A stretch of DNA of 64,000 nucleotides, taken from positions 124,001-188,000 of the forward strand of contig CASEMX010000002.1 in NCBI GenBank assembly GCA_949289155.1, read 5' to 3'. Of the stretch, positions 1 to 8,444 are shown piece after piece. The translations under genes were made by a program, and so were the position numbers. The notes below the pieces were generated by a model. The model made no database searches, had not been told where the DNA came from, and saw only the letters and a list, made by a program, of their open reading frames with translations. This DNA is from an uncultured Parabacteroides sp. (GTDB taxonomy: Bacteria > Bacteroidota > Bacteroidia > Bacteroidales > Tannerellaceae). The number at the start of each line of letters is the position of its first letter. Within the stretch, counting starts at the first letter, position 1.

Positions 1-137
1 ACTTCTTGGGAATGTTTTTGTCCGTACGTGAAGCAAACCGCTTCGACGTGTGAAAAGTGCTTCTTTGCCCAGAACAGGCAGGTCGTTGAATCCTGACCGC
101 CGGAGAAGCACACCATTGCAGCATTGTTTTCTTTCAT
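1..137 (-). CDS. queC: 7-cyano-7-deazaguanine synthase, N-terminal part (runs off the left edge)
   Basis: Only the first 45 codons are inside the window, read leftward from ATG at 137. The visible protein has the PP-loop ATP-binding motif SGGQDS at about residues 13-18, followed by TTCLFWA and later TYGQKHS, which is the start of QueC/ExsB. The family converts 7-carboxy-7-deazaguanine to preQ0 with ATP and ammonia, a step of queuosine synthesis in the cytoplasm. A good -7 box lies at 202-209 on the same strand, so the gene probably begins its own transcript. The rest of the gene and its downstream neighbours are not visible. Confidence 0.9.
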   Translation of the reverse strand, partial: MKENNAAMVCFSGGQDSTTCLFWAKKHFSHVEAVCFTYGQKHSQE

Positions 138-209
138 ATAATTCTTGTTTTTAATACGTGGTTAAGCAAGCACACGGGAAAGACAACCGACTTTCCGGCC
201 GCAAAGATA
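138..209 (-). promoter_or_regulatory. queC promoter and leader
   Basis: On the minus strand TATCTTTG (209 to 202) matches the Bacteroidetes -7 consensus TAnnTTTG. Transcription would start near 195, giving a leader of about 58 nt. The leader can form two hairpins, one with arms GGAAAG/CTTTCC (plus positions about 177-196) and one with arms CGTG/CACG directly after it. preQ1 riboswitches control queuosine genes in other bacteria, but I cannot match this leader to a preQ1 consensus, so a riboswitch is not claimed. Confidence 0.5.
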
Positions 210-396
210 CATAAATTATATAGGAAAAGATACTGCGCTTTATTGGGATATATCGAAATTTCCTGCGGCTGATTGAGGAAAAGGAACCGTTTTTTGTTAA
301 AAAATAATCCGTAATAAAAAAAAGTTCCCAAATATTTGTTTTTCTTATAAGTCTGCTCTAACTTAGACAACCGTTAATTATACAATCGAAATAGAG

Positions 397-999
397 ATGG
401 CAAGGAACAGGAATATATTCAAAATTAAGACAAATCATTTGTCTCCGCGTCCGGGCAGGTTGTTGATAGCAGAGCCTATGTTAGGCGACCATTTCTTCCA
501 ACGCTCGGTCGTGTTGCTGGTTCAGCATTCAGGCGATATCGGTTCGTTAGGATTTATACTGAATAAAAAGACCGGATTCCTGCTCAACGAAGTCATCCCG
601 GAGTTAAAAGAGTTGCCGGATATGGATATTTATTTAGGCGGGCCGATGGCTCCGGACCATCTTTTCTTTGTCCATTCTTTAGGCGATTTGATTATTCCCG
701 ATACGCAGCCCATCAATGAACATCTCTATTTTGGCGGAAACTTTGAAGCTCTGAAGACTTATATCTTGGCGGGCTATGATATTACCGACAAGGTGAAGTT
801 CTTTATGGGATATGCCGGATGGGATAAGCATCAGTTGAGCCGTGAAATCCAATCTAACTCATGGGCAGTAGGACATTCCGACGATGAATATGTTCTTCGA
901 AATCATGAAGAGGATGCTTATTGGAAATCATCGGTCAACAAATTGGGCGAAGGGTATAAATTCTGGAAGCATTGCCCTAAAGAACCTTTTTTGAATTAA
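397..999 (+). CDS. YqgE/AlgH family protein (DUF179)
   Basis: This 200-residue protein has the YqgE/AlgH family hallmarks: PRPGRLLIAEPML near residues 17-29, GSLGFILNK near 49-57, the YLGGPM motif near 79-84, and FFMGYAGWDKHQL near 134-146. Length is normal for the family. The biochemical role is unknown; structures show a small soluble cytoplasmic fold, and AlgH was linked to alginate control in Pseudomonas without a defined mechanism. The gene is divergent from queC and its last 23 bp overlap the end of the convergent GNAT gene. No strong -7 box is visible directly upstream. Confidence 0.9.
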   Translation: MARNRNIFKIKTNHLSPRPGRLLIAEPMLGDHFFQRSVVLLVQHSGDIGSLGFILNKKTGFLLNEVIPELKELPDMDIYLGGPMAPDHLFFVHSLGDLIIPDTQPINEHLYFGGNFEALKTYILAGYDITDKVKFFMGYAGWDKHQLSREIQSNSWAVGHSDDEYVLRNHEEDAYWKSSVNKLGEGYKFWKHCPKEPFLN

Positions 1000-1513
1000 T
1001 CTTTTGATACAGGGCAATGTCGGCATAGCCCTCGTCTGTCAGTAACCAATCCTTAAATGTCCCTTGTAAAAGATATCCTAATCGGTTGAATAGTTTGATG
1101 CAATATTCATTCTGTACCGGAATGTGTGCATAGAGTTGGTGCAGTTGAAGGAAAGAGAACGCATATTCCTGAAGAATCTGCATGGTCTGCCATCCGAATC
1201 CCTGCTGTTGGAAAGGCATATCAATCAAGAGACCGATAGCCGCTCTCCGATGATGCGGGTCGAAGTCGAACAGGTCCGCCAAACCAATCGGCTGATGGGT
1301 ATCGATACGTTCCACCATAAAACGAACCTGCCGGGTCTCGTAAATATCCCGGTGCGATTCGGCGATATATTCTTTCAGGATAAACCGGGAGAAGGGTGCG
1401 AGGGTACTGCCATAACGCCATAAGTCGGTATTGTTTTCCCAGCGATAGAGAATATCTAAGTCTTCCGGTTCTAAAGCGCGAAGCCGGATGGAGTCATTGC
1501 GTAACAGGGTCAT
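977..1513 (-). CDS. GNAT family N-acetyltransferase
   Basis: The 178-residue protein starts with the RimJ/RimL/SpeG-like pattern (NDSIRLRALEPEDLD, then WENN) and has the acetyl-CoA-binding region around IGLLIDMPFQQQGFGWQTMQILQEYAF (about residues 92-118) and the N-CIKLFNRLGY motif near 136-147. It should transfer an acetyl group from acetyl-CoA to an amine; the substrate cannot be told. Its ATG overlaps the stop of the upstream glycosyltransferase by 4 bp (ATGA), so it is translationally coupled as the last gene of recR-GT2-GNAT. Its 3' end overlaps yqgE on the other strand by 23 bp. Confidence 0.85.
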   Translation of the reverse strand: MTLLRNDSIRLRALEPEDLDILYRWENNTDLWRYGSTLAPFSRFILKEYIAESHRDIYETRQVRFMVERIDTHQPIGLADLFDFDPHHRRAAIGLLIDMPFQQQGFGWQTMQILQEYAFSFLQLHQLYAHIPVQNEYCIKLFNRLGYLLQGTFKDWLLTDEGYADIALYQKINSKKVL

Positions 1514-2685
1514 TTTCCGGGAGAGATTAATCGGTTGTTGTTTCTATTATATATATGGTATGTAAGCTTCTTGTTCGGCATAATATCCATCAGGAGGAAC
1601 ATCTGCTCGAATCGGGCATCGGGATAGACAAAGACGATATCGGTGAAGCTTTTCATCTGGTTCTTCCGGCAAATGGCAGCCGTTATGCGCTCTTCGTTCA
1701 AGTCCCATAAGTTGATGTATTCGCTTTTTGGGAATGCCTTTCTTACGCATTGTTTAGCTTCAGCGAACGATTCCTTGTTGCAAATGACAAGCACTCGGCG
1801 GTGTCGAACCGTTTGCTTTTTCCCATTGAACAGGTTGGACAGCGAAGTCAACACCGCTCTGAGGATAACGCCTCCTTTGACTGCCACATAGAATAAAGGC
1901 GATGATTGCGGGTAGTGCTTCCTATAAAAGATAAGCATCGCGCCATAGAAACGTTTCAGGAACCGGTAGGAGAGCTTTTGGGTGCTTTCGCCTTTATAGT
2001 GCAGCATCCGCTCCGGAATGTAATAGTTCTTGTAGCCTTCTTTGATGAACCGGTAGGAGAGGTCGATGTCTTCGCCATACATAAAGTAATCTTCATCCAA
2101 GAATCCGACTTTATGCTCTAAGGCTTCATGCCGCATTAGCATGAATGCGCCGCATAATACATCCACCTCATGCTGTTCGTCCGGCGAAAGATAGGGCAAA
2201 CTATACCGGGCATACTTTGGTGAGTTGGGGAATAGCTTGGAGAGACCAAACAGTTTGCAGAATGCCACCCAAGGCGTAGGAAATGCGCGTTTGCTTTCTG
2301 CCAAGAAGATGCCATTGCCATTAATCATTTTCAATCCTACGGCTCCGGCTTCGGGATGTTCGTCCATAAAGCAGATAAGGATGCGGAGCGATTCTTCACC
2401 AATCACGGTATCCGGATTCAGCATCAGCACATATTCGCCTTTGCAGATACGGAACGCCTGATTGTTGGCTTTGGCAAATCCAACATTCTCTTGGTTCTCG
2501 ATGAAAATGACCTCTGGGAACAACGGACGCAAATACTCCACCGAGCCGTCTGTCGAGTGGTTGTCTATGACATAAATATCCACCTCCATGCCCCGCGTTG
2601 CCGCCCGCACGGAATACAGGCACTGCTCTAAGAAATATTTTACGTTATAATTGACAATGACAACGGATAGTGCTGTTTCGTACAT
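1510..2685 (-). CDS. Family 2 glycosyltransferase (WbbL/rhamnosyltransferase-like) with extra C-terminal domain
   Basis: The 391-residue protein has a GT-A fold start (LSVVIVNYNV, residues 6-15; VIDNHSTDGS near 39-48), the metal-binding NPDT at about 90-93, and the catalytic YGEDIDLSYR near 203-212. This is the pattern of inverting GT2 enzymes that add sugars to cell-surface glycans. No long membrane anchor is obvious, although a hydrophobic stretch lies near residues 265-285. The last 85 or so residues form a separate alpha/beta segment (starting VLVICNKESF) that is not part of the usual GT2 domain and that I do not recognise. It lies 18 bp downstream of recR and is probably cotranscribed with it. 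Confidence 0.88.
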   Translation of the reverse strand: MYETALSVVIVNYNVKYFLEQCLYSVRAATRGMEVDIYVIDNHSTDGSVEYLRPLFPEVIFIENQENVGFAKANNQAFRICKGEYVLMLNPDTVIGEESLRILICFMDEHPEAGAVGLKMINGNGIFLAESKRAFPTPWVAFCKLFGLSKLFPNSPKYARYSLPYLSPDEQHEVDVLCGAFMLMRHEALEHKVGFLDEDYFMYGEDIDLSYRFIKEGYKNYYIPERMLHYKGESTQKLSYRFLKRFYGAMLIFYRKHYPQSSPLFYVAVKGGVILRAVLTSLSNLFNGKKQTVRHRRVLVICNKESFAEAKQCVRKAFPKSEYINLWDLNEERITAAICRKNQMKSFTDIVFVYPDARFEQMFLLMDIMPNKKLTYHIYNRNNNRLISPGK

Positions 2686-2703
2686 CTTGAATCAGATTAC
2701 ATA

Positions 2704-3321
2704 TTATAATTTAATGGAGTCGTTGAAGCTGGTCCGGTTCAGAATAGAGCGGCCCAGTGTGACCTCGTCGGCATACTCTATTTCATCTCCGATGGAAACG
2801 CCTCTGGCAATGACGCTGACCTTGACTTGGTAAGGCGTCAGTTTCCGGTAGATAAAGAAGTTGGTAGTGTCTCCCTCCATCGTTGTACTCAATGCCAAGA
2901 TGACCTCCTTCACCTCTCCGCCGGCGACGCGCTCGACCAAGCTGTCTATCTGCAAATCATTGGGACCGATGCCGTCCATAGGCGAGATAATGCCTCCTAA
3001 TACGTGATATACCCCTTTGAACTGGGCGGTGTTTTCTATCGCCATCACCTCGCGGATATTCTCGACTACGCACACCAGCGAGCGGTCCCGCGCCGGATTC
3101 GCACAGATAGAACAGACCTCTTCGTCACAAATGTTATGGCATATCCGGCAATACTTCACCCCTTTTCGTAACGCAAGCAGTGCGCCGGCAAAGTTTTCCA
3201 TATAAGTGACATCGCGCCGAAGCATATAGAGTGCCAAACGAAGTGCCGTCTTCCGGCCAATTCCCGGAAGCGTTGCCAATTCGTTGACGGCATTCTCCAA
3301 CAAGGCTGAAGGGTATTTCAT
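2704..3321 (-). CDS. recR: Recombination mediator RecR
   Basis: RecR acts with RecF/RecO to load RecA on gapped DNA. The 205-residue length is typical. The helix-hairpin-helix region [13 protein letters not shown] is at residues 18-30, the C4 zinc finger uses Cys58, Cys61, Cys70 and Cys73, and the Toprim domain follows ([32 protein letters not shown]). It is the first gene of the recR-GT2-GNAT run. Its upstream region is occupied by palindrome array 1; only a weak -7-like TTTCTTTG (minus, 3371-3364) is seen, at the edge of that array. Confidence 0.96.
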   Translation of the reverse strand: MKYPSALLENAVNELATLPGIGRKTALRLALYMLRRDVTYMENFAGALLALRKGVKYCRICHNICDEEVCSICANPARDRSLVCVVENIREVMAIENTAQFKGVYHVLGGIISPMDGIGPNDLQIDSLVERVAGGEVKEVILALSTTMEGDTTNFFIYRKLTPYQVKVSVIARGVSIGDEIEYADEVTLGRSILNRTSFNDSIKL

Positions 3322-3370
3322 TTATTAAGCAGATTATCAATTGATTATTAAATATAGCTATGCGCAAAGA

Positions 3371-3588
3371 AAAACACAACTGTCTTTTCCTCGAAACACA
3401 GTTGTGTTTGCCTCAAAACACAGTTGTCTTTGCACCGAAACACAGTTGTGTTTATGCTGAAACACAGTTGTACTTCTGAACGTACATAGTTGAGTTTCTG
3501 ACCGCACACAGTTGTGTACGCTCATGAACACAACTGTGTACGTCTGCCAACACAACTGTGTACGTTCATGGACACAACTGTGTTTTTT
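3371..3588. repeat. Palindrome array 1: ten units, 22-bp spacing
   Basis: Ten imperfect palindromes with core ACACAGTTGTGT (or its complement ACACAACTGTGT) stand at an exact centre-to-centre spacing of 22 bp: centres at 3379, 3401, 3423, 3445, 3467, 3489, 3511, 3533, 3555 and 3577. Full units look like AAACACA-GT-TGTGTTT. The 6-7 bp between units are not conserved. The asymmetric centre reads AC in unit 1, GT in units 2-7 and AC in units 8-10, so the orientation flips twice. The array fills the gap between the ends of fabD and the start of recR, both on the minus strand. Confidence 0.95.
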
Positions 3589-3601
3589 CCAAAGACCATT
3601 A

Positions 3602-4483
3602 TTATTGTTTGCCTTCGGTAGTAACCTCTTTGTTAATCTTCTTGATTAATCCCTGAAGTACAGCACCCGGACCTAATTCTACGAAGTGCGTAGTGCCGTC
3701 GGCAATCATGTTTTGTACCGATTGCGTCCAACGTACCGGAGCGGTCAACTGAGCAATCAGGTTTGCCTTGATGGTATCCGGACATGTTTCAGCTTTCGTG
3801 CTTACGTTCTGATATACCGGGCAAATCGGTGCATGGAAGTTGGTCGATTCGATAGCAGCAGCCAGTTCGGCACGAGCCGGTTCCATCAGCGGAGAATGGA
3901 AAGCACCGCCCACTTTCAGCTTCAAAGCACGCTTAGCACCAGCTGCCAACATCTTCTCGCAAGCAGCGTCAATACCCGGAATGGTCCCGGAGATAACAAC
4001 CTGTCCCGGGCAGTTGTAGTTTGCACAAACCACAGTCTCGCCCTCTACGCTGGCGCAGAGCTCTTCCACCTTTTCATCCGGCAAAGCCAATACAGCCGCC
4101 ATTGTGGAAGGAGTCATCTCGCACGCCTTCTGCATTGCCATTGCACGTTTGGATACCAATACCAGACCATCTTCGAAAGACAACGCACCTGCAGCCACCA
4201 AAGCAGAGAATTCGCCCAATGAGTGTCCGGCTACCATATCCGGCTTGAACTCTTCGCCTAATGTCTTTGCTAAGATGACAGAGTGTAAAAAGATAGCAGG
4301 TTGTGTAACTTTCGTCTGTTTCAAATCTTCGTCTGTGCCGGCAAACATCAGGTCGGTTATGCGGAAACCTAAGATATCGTTTGCCTTTTCAAACATCTCT
4401 TTCGCTAATGGGTTGTTGTCATACAGGTCCTTGCCCATACCGACAAACTGCGCTCCCTGGCCGGGAAATACATACGCTTTCAT
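3602..4483 (-). CDS. fabD: Malonyl-CoA:ACP transacylase
   Basis: FabD moves malonyl from CoA to acyl carrier protein to feed fatty-acid elongation in the cytoplasm. The 293-residue protein starts MKAYVFPGQGAQ, has the active-site GHSLGE with Ser88, and the AFHSPLM histidine near residue 200. I start it at ATG 4483 because the family begins with this FPGQGAQ segment; an upstream in-frame ATG at 4528 would overlap the -7 box at 4526-4533. It is a single gene divergent from tatA, with array 1 directly downstream. Confidence 0.95.
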   Translation of the reverse strand: MKAYVFPGQGAQFVGMGKDLYDNNPLAKEMFEKANDILGFRITDLMFAGTDEDLKQTKVTQPAIFLHSVILAKTLGEEFKPDMVAGHSLGEFSALVAAGALSFEDGLVLVSKRAMAMQKACEMTPSTMAAVLALPDEKVEELCASVEGETVVCANYNCPGQVVISGTIPGIDAACEKMLAAGAKRALKLKVGGAFHSPLMEPARAELAAAIESTNFHAPICPVYQNVSTKAETCPDTIKANLIAQLTAPVRWTQSVQNMIADGTTHFVELGPGAVLQGLIKKINKEVTTEGKQ

Positions 4484-4525
4484 TGTTCTACTCGATTTTA
4501 GTAATTTTAGTTTTTTAAGATGGCG

Positions 4526-4533
4526 CAAAGGTA
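4526..4533 (-). promoter_or_regulatory. fabD -7 element
   Basis: TACCTTTG on the minus strand fits TAnnTTTG and lies 43 bp upstream of the fabD start at 4483. Together with the plus-strand box at 4575 it makes a compact divergent promoter region. Confidence 0.6.
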
Positions 4534-4574
4534 ATAAATCTTCGAAGAATGTGCGTACAATTCATTTCAAATTG

Positions 4575-4582
4575 TATCTTTG
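4575..4582 (+). promoter_or_regulatory. tatA -7 element
   Basis: TATCTTTG fits the Bacteroidetes -7 consensus and lies 57 bp upstream of the tatA ATG at 4639. No clear -33 TTG is seen. Confidence 0.6.
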
Positions 4583-4638
4583 TGCCCGTCAAAAGAGATA
4601 GGAAAGAAACTGGAATCAACAATTTAATTTACTATATC

Positions 4639-4839
4639 ATGAATAATTTATTATTTATCGGAAACTTAGGAACAGGCGAAATAATCATTATCGCCATTAT
4701 CGTGTTGTTGTTGTTCGGCGGAAAGAAAATCCCCGAATTGATGAAAGGTCTGGGTAAAGGCGTGAAGAACTTCAAAGACGGAGTTAAAGGCTTGGAAGAC
4801 GATATCAAGATAGACGAAACAGACACTAAGAAGCAATAA
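4639..4839 (+). CDS. tatA: Sec-independent translocase subunit TatA
   Basis: This 66-residue protein has the TatA layout: a short N-terminus, one membrane helix ([21 protein letters not shown], about residues 11-31) ending in the conserved FG, an amphipathic helix ([19 protein letters not shown]) and a short charged tail. It forms the pore that exports folded twin-arginine proteins. I chose ATG 4639 since the family starts just before the membrane helix and the -7 box at 4575 lies inside any longer reading frame. tatC follows after 6 bp, so the two form an operon. Confidence 0.93.
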   Translation: MNNLLFIGNLGTGEIIIIAIIVLLLFGGKKIPELMKGLGKGVKNFKDGVKGLEDDIKIDETDTKKQ

Positions 4840-4845
4840 AGCCTG

Positions 4846-5676
4846 ATGGAAGAGCAACAAGATGAAATGTCATTCTGGGACCACCTGGAAGAACTTCGTT
4901 GGACTCTACTCCGTATCATCATAGCGCTTTTTGTCTTTACGATTGCTGCATTCTCCGTAATGCCGTGGCTGTTCGACCATGTGGTGATGGCCCCTCGATA
5001 TGCAGACTTCGTGACCTATCAGGCGATGTGCAAGTTAAGCTCCGTCTTCTCGTTGCTGCCTGATTTCTGTAGTCAAGAGTTCCATATCGATGTGGTGAAT
5101 ATCAAACTGGCATCGCAGTTCTTTACCCACATGACGACCTCTTTCTGGCTGGCGGTGTTGCTGACGTTCCCTTATACGATGTATGAGGTATGGAAGTTCA
5201 TCCGTCCGGCGTTGTATGAGAACGAGAAGAAAAACGTCCGTTGGGTGTTCCTTTGCGGGACGATTATGTTCTTCATCGGTTGTGCGATAGGGTATTTATT
5301 GGTTTTCCCGATGACCTTGCGCTTCTTGGCGACTTACCAGTTGAGTCCGACCATCATCGAGCAGGTATCGTTGGAGTCCTACATGGACAACTTCTTGATG
5401 TTGATATTCGTGATGGGAGTGGTCTTCGAGATGCCTTTGGTTTCATGGCTGTTATCCCAAGTCGGGGTGCTGAACCGTTCGTTCTTCCATAAATACAGGC
5501 GGCATGCTATCGTGGCATTATTGGTTGCAGCCGCGTTTATTACGCCAAGTAGCGACCCGTTCACGTTGAGCATCGTTTTCTTGCCGCTTTATGGGTTGTA
5601 TGAATTGAGCGCATTCTTTGTGAAGCCTGCCCCGCCCGAAGAGGAGGATGAGGATACGGAAGAACAAGAGGCCTGA
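4846..5676 (+). CDS. tatC: Sec-independent translocase subunit TatC
   Basis: The 276-residue protein starts with the TatC signature SFWDHLEELRWTLLRI and has six predicted membrane segments, with PFTMYE-like FPYTMYEVWKFIRPALYENEKK in the middle (near residues 105-125), the most conserved TatC region. It receives the twin-arginine signal peptide in the inner membrane. The C-terminus is a short acidic tail rich in Glu. No tatB lies nearby, which is usual in Bacteroidetes. Confidence 0.96.
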   Translation: MEEQQDEMSFWDHLEELRWTLLRIIIALFVFTIAAFSVMPWLFDHVVMAPRYADFVTYQAMCKLSSVFSLLPDFCSQEFHIDVVNIKLASQFFTHMTTSFWLAVLLTFPYTMYEVWKFIRPALYENEKKNVRWVFLCGTIMFFIGCAIGYLLVFPMTLRFLATYQLSPTIIEQVSLESYMDNFLMLIFVMGVVFEMPLVSWLLSQVGVLNRSFFHKYRRHAIVALLVAAAFITPSSDPFTLSIVFLPLYGLYELSAFFVKPAPPEEEDEDTEEQEA

Positions 5677-5702
5677 CTGAAAAAGGAATAGATAGGTAAA
5701 CA

Positions 5703-5741
5703 AAAATGTGCTGGTAGGATGGCCTGCCAGCACATTTTTTA
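5703..5741. terminator. Bidirectional terminator between tatC and ybaK
   Basis: A hairpin with arms AATGTGCTGG / CCAGCACATT is followed by a T run on the plus strand and preceded by an A run, so it can stop both the tat operon and the converging ybaK transcript. Confidence 0.85.
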
Positions 5742-5752
5742 TGTCGGTTATC

Positions 5753-6235
5753 CTATGATATAATGTCTGCATATTCCGCGCGGGCTTCCCTTAGCAGGTC
5801 GGAGGGGGAGAGGCGCACCTGCAATCCCCGTTGGCCGGCGCTGACATAGATATAGTCATAGTTTGCCGCGCTCTCATGGATATAGGTCGGGAAATGCTTC
5901 TTCATGCCGATGGGCGAGCAGCCTCCGCGGATGTATCCCGTGAGGGGGAGCAGTTCTTTGACGTGAATCATTTCGCAGCTCTTATTGCCGGACACTTTGG
6001 CTATCTTTTTCAAATCGACTTCGGCATTGCCGGGTATGACGCAGACCAGATAGCCGGTCTTGTCGCCTCGCAGGACCAGTGTCTTGAATACTTGGTTGAT
6101 GTCTTCGCCTAATTGTTCGGCTACGTGCGGTGCGCTCAGGTCCGATTCATCTACTTCGTAAGGGACGAGCGTGTAGGCGACTTTCGCTTTGTCCAAAAGT
6201 CGGGCTACGTTTGTTTTGTTGACTTTCTCTTTCAT
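5753..6235 (-). CDS. ybaK: Cys-tRNA(Pro)/Cys-tRNA(Cys) deacylase, YbaK type
   Basis: The 160-residue protein carries the YbaK/EbsC fold: KTNVARLLDKAKVAY at the start, HVAEQLGEDINQVFKTLV near residues 37-54, the catalytic Lys in VFKTL, and GYIRGGCSPIGMKK near 103-116. It removes cysteine mischarged onto tRNA(Pro). The start at 6235 overlaps the tex stop by 4 bp (ATGA), so it is coupled to tex; the longer open frame upstream only reads tex DNA in another frame. Confidence 0.93.
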   Translation of the reverse strand: MKEKVNKTNVARLLDKAKVAYTLVPYEVDESDLSAPHVAEQLGEDINQVFKTLVLRGDKTGYLVCVIPGNAEVDLKKIAKVSGNKSCEMIHVKELLPLTGYIRGGCSPIGMKKHFPTYIHESAANYDYIYVSAGQRGLQVRLSPSDLLREARAEYADIIS

Positions 6236-8376
6236 TCTTCCTGAATTCCTTTCATAGATAGTTGTATGCGTTTGTGGGCTGTGTCCACGTCGAGGACACG
6301 CACCCGGATATGCTGATGGAGTGTCACGACCTCTGCCGGGTCGCTGACGAAGTGGTCTGCCAGTTCGGAGATATGTACCAAGCCGTTTTCTTTGATGCCG
6401 ATATCGACAAAGCAGCCGAAGTTGGTGATATTGGTCACAATGCCGGGCAGAATCATCCCTGCTCTCAAGTCCGCTATCGTATGGATGTCGGGACTGAAGC
6501 TGAACTCCTTGATATCGTTGCGCGGGTCGCGTCCCGGTTTGTCTAATTCGTTCATAATGTCCTGCAGGGTAGGCATCCCGACCTGTTCCGTGCAATAATT
6601 TTCGAGGCGGACAGCTGTGCGCAGGGATTTCTTGCGGATAAGCTCATCGACAGTGCAATGCAGGTCGGCTGCCATCTTCCGGACGACAGGGTAGCTTTCG
6701 GGATGTACCGCGGTGTTGTCGAGCGGGTTCGTTCCGTTCGGGATGCGTAGGAATCCGGCGCACTGTTCGAATGCCTTATTCCCCAGTCGCGAGACCTTTT
6801 TCAACTCCTCCCGGCATTGGAATGCACCGTTGGCAGCGCGGTAATCCACGATGTTCTGTGCCAGTGCCGGTCCCAATCCCGAAATATAGGTGAGCAGCTC
6901 TTTGCTGGCGGTATTGACATTGACGCCTACCAAGTTGACGCAGCTGGTCACCGTTTGGTCGAGGCTTTTCTTCAGGAGCGACTGGTCAACGGTGTGCTGG
7001 TATTGCCCGACTCCGATGCTCTTCGGGTCGATTTTGACCAATTCAGCCAACGGGTCCATCAACCGGCGGGCGATGCTGACGGCGCCGCGCACCGTTACAT
7101 CGTAGTCCGGGAATTCGGCGCGGGCGACAGGCGATGCCGAATAGATGGAGGCTCCGTCTTCACTCACGACGAATATCTTGATAGGTTTGGGATAGCGGAT
7201 GTTGGTCACCAGCTGTTCCGTCTCGCGGCTGGCAGTCCCGTTGCCGATGGATATGGCTTCGATGTCATACATCTCCACTAATTTCTGGAGTTTACGCTCT
7301 GCAGCGTTCCGTTCGTTCTTCGGCGGATGCGGATAAATCGTTTCGTTATGCAACAGATTTCCCTGCGCGTCCAAGCACACCAGTTTGCAGCCTGTCCGGT
7401 AGCCCGGGTCGATGCCCAGCACCCGTTTTTGTCCCAGCGGCGGAGCGAGGAGCAGTTGCCGGAGGTTCTCCGCAAAGACACGGATGGCCTCTTCATCGGC
7501 TTTCAGTTTGCTGCTGTGCGCCTGTTCCGATTCGATAGCCGGCCGGATGAGCCGCTTGTATGCATCCTGCACGGCGAGCTTCACCTGCTCCCAGCAGGCG
7601 CCGTCCGATTTCCGGAAGAGCCGGTAGAGCGATTCCAAGCAGCTCTCTTCGTCCGTCGGAGCAATACTTACCTGTAAAAAGCCCTCCGCTTCGCCTCGGC
7701 GGATAGCCAGCAGGCGGTGGGACTGGCAACGGCTCAAGGGTTCTTCAAACTGAAAGTAGTTCTTATATTTGACGCCCTCCTCTTCTTTTCCTTTGATGAC
7801 TTTGGAGCGGATAACGGCGCGCCGGAAGGCTTGGCGTACCCGGTTGCGGGCGGCGCCGTTTTCATTGACCCATTCGGCGATGATGTCCCGCGCCCCCTTC
7901 AGTGCCTCCTCTTCACTCCGAACCTCTCCTTTGACGAACGCCGGGAGCGAGCCGGGCAGTCCGGAGCTGCGTTGTGCTGCCAGCATCTTCGCCAGCGGCT
8001 CCAATCCGCGTTGGCGAGCCGTCTCCGACCGCTTCGTCTGCTTGGATTTGAACGGCAGATAGAGGTCCTCTATCTCGTGGCTGTCCCATGATGCCTCGAT
8101 ACGCGCCTTCAATTCGGGCGTCAGCATCTGTTTCTTCTCGATAGCCGCCAGAATCGACGCTTTGCGGGCATCCAACTCCCTCAGCTTCGCCAACCGGTTA
8201 TCAATATCGGTAATCCGCACCTCGTCCAGTCCGCCCGTCCGTTCTTTCCGATAGCGGCTGATAAACGGAATCGTCGCGCCCAAATCCAGCAGTTCGATGG
8301 TGGCCGCCACCTGCCGCTCCGGGAGTTGCAGTTCATGGGCGATGTGCGATGAAAAAGAAATGGTCATAGTCTTCAT
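6232..8376 (-). CDS. tex: Tex-like RNA-binding transcription accessory protein
   Basis: The 714-residue protein follows the Tex layout: N-terminal helical domain (IPFISRYRKERTGGLDE near 34-50), YqgF/RNase H-like domain (VLGIDPGYRTGCKL near 318-331), helix-hairpin-helix region (VNVNTASKELLTYISGLGPALAQNIVDYR near 485-515) and a C-terminal S1 domain (LRAGMILPGIVTNITNFGCFVDIG). Tex binds nucleic acid and is linked to transcription fidelity; its exact role is not settled. The annotated ATG is followed by another at codon 4 (8367) that could be the true start. ybaK overlaps its end. Array 2 lies directly upstream. Confidence 0.95.
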   Translation of the reverse strand: MKTMTISFSSHIAHELQLPERQVAATIELLDLGATIPFISRYRKERTGGLDEVRITDIDNRLAKLRELDARKASILAAIEKKQMLTPELKARIEASWDSHEIEDLYLPFKSKQTKRSETARQRGLEPLAKMLAAQRSSGLPGSLPAFVKGEVRSEEEALKGARDIIAEWVNENGAARNRVRQAFRRAVIRSKVIKGKEEEGVKYKNYFQFEEPLSRCQSHRLLAIRRGEAEGFLQVSIAPTDEESCLESLYRLFRKSDGACWEQVKLAVQDAYKRLIRPAIESEQAHSSKLKADEEAIRVFAENLRQLLLAPPLGQKRVLGIDPGYRTGCKLVCLDAQGNLLHNETIYPHPPKNERNAAERKLQKLVEMYDIEAISIGNGTASRETEQLVTNIRYPKPIKIFVVSEDGASIYSASPVARAEFPDYDVTVRGAVSIARRLMDPLAELVKIDPKSIGVGQYQHTVDQSLLKKSLDQTVTSCVNLVGVNVNTASKELLTYISGLGPALAQNIVDYRAANGAFQCREELKKVSRLGNKAFEQCAGFLRIPNGTNPLDNTAVHPESYPVVRKMAADLHCTVDELIRKKSLRTAVRLENYCTEQVGMPTLQDIMNELDKPGRDPRNDIKEFSFSPDIHTIADLRAGMILPGIVTNITNFGCFVDIGIKENGLVHISELADHFVSDPAEVVTLHQHIRVRVLDVDTAHKRIQLSMKGIQEE

Positions 8377-8444
8377 TATTTTTTAGGGGTACAAAAGAAC
8401 GCAAAAAACTTCTGATATGCAAATCTCCCTCTTCCCGGCAGCAA

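Noticed and set aside
134..370. 78-codon minus frame upstream of queC
   Set aside because: It lies over the queC promoter and start in a different frame; queC itself is the recognisable product.
3358..3555. 65-codon minus frame through array 1
   Set aside because: It consists only of array sequence; 22 bp is not a multiple of three and the product is meaningless.
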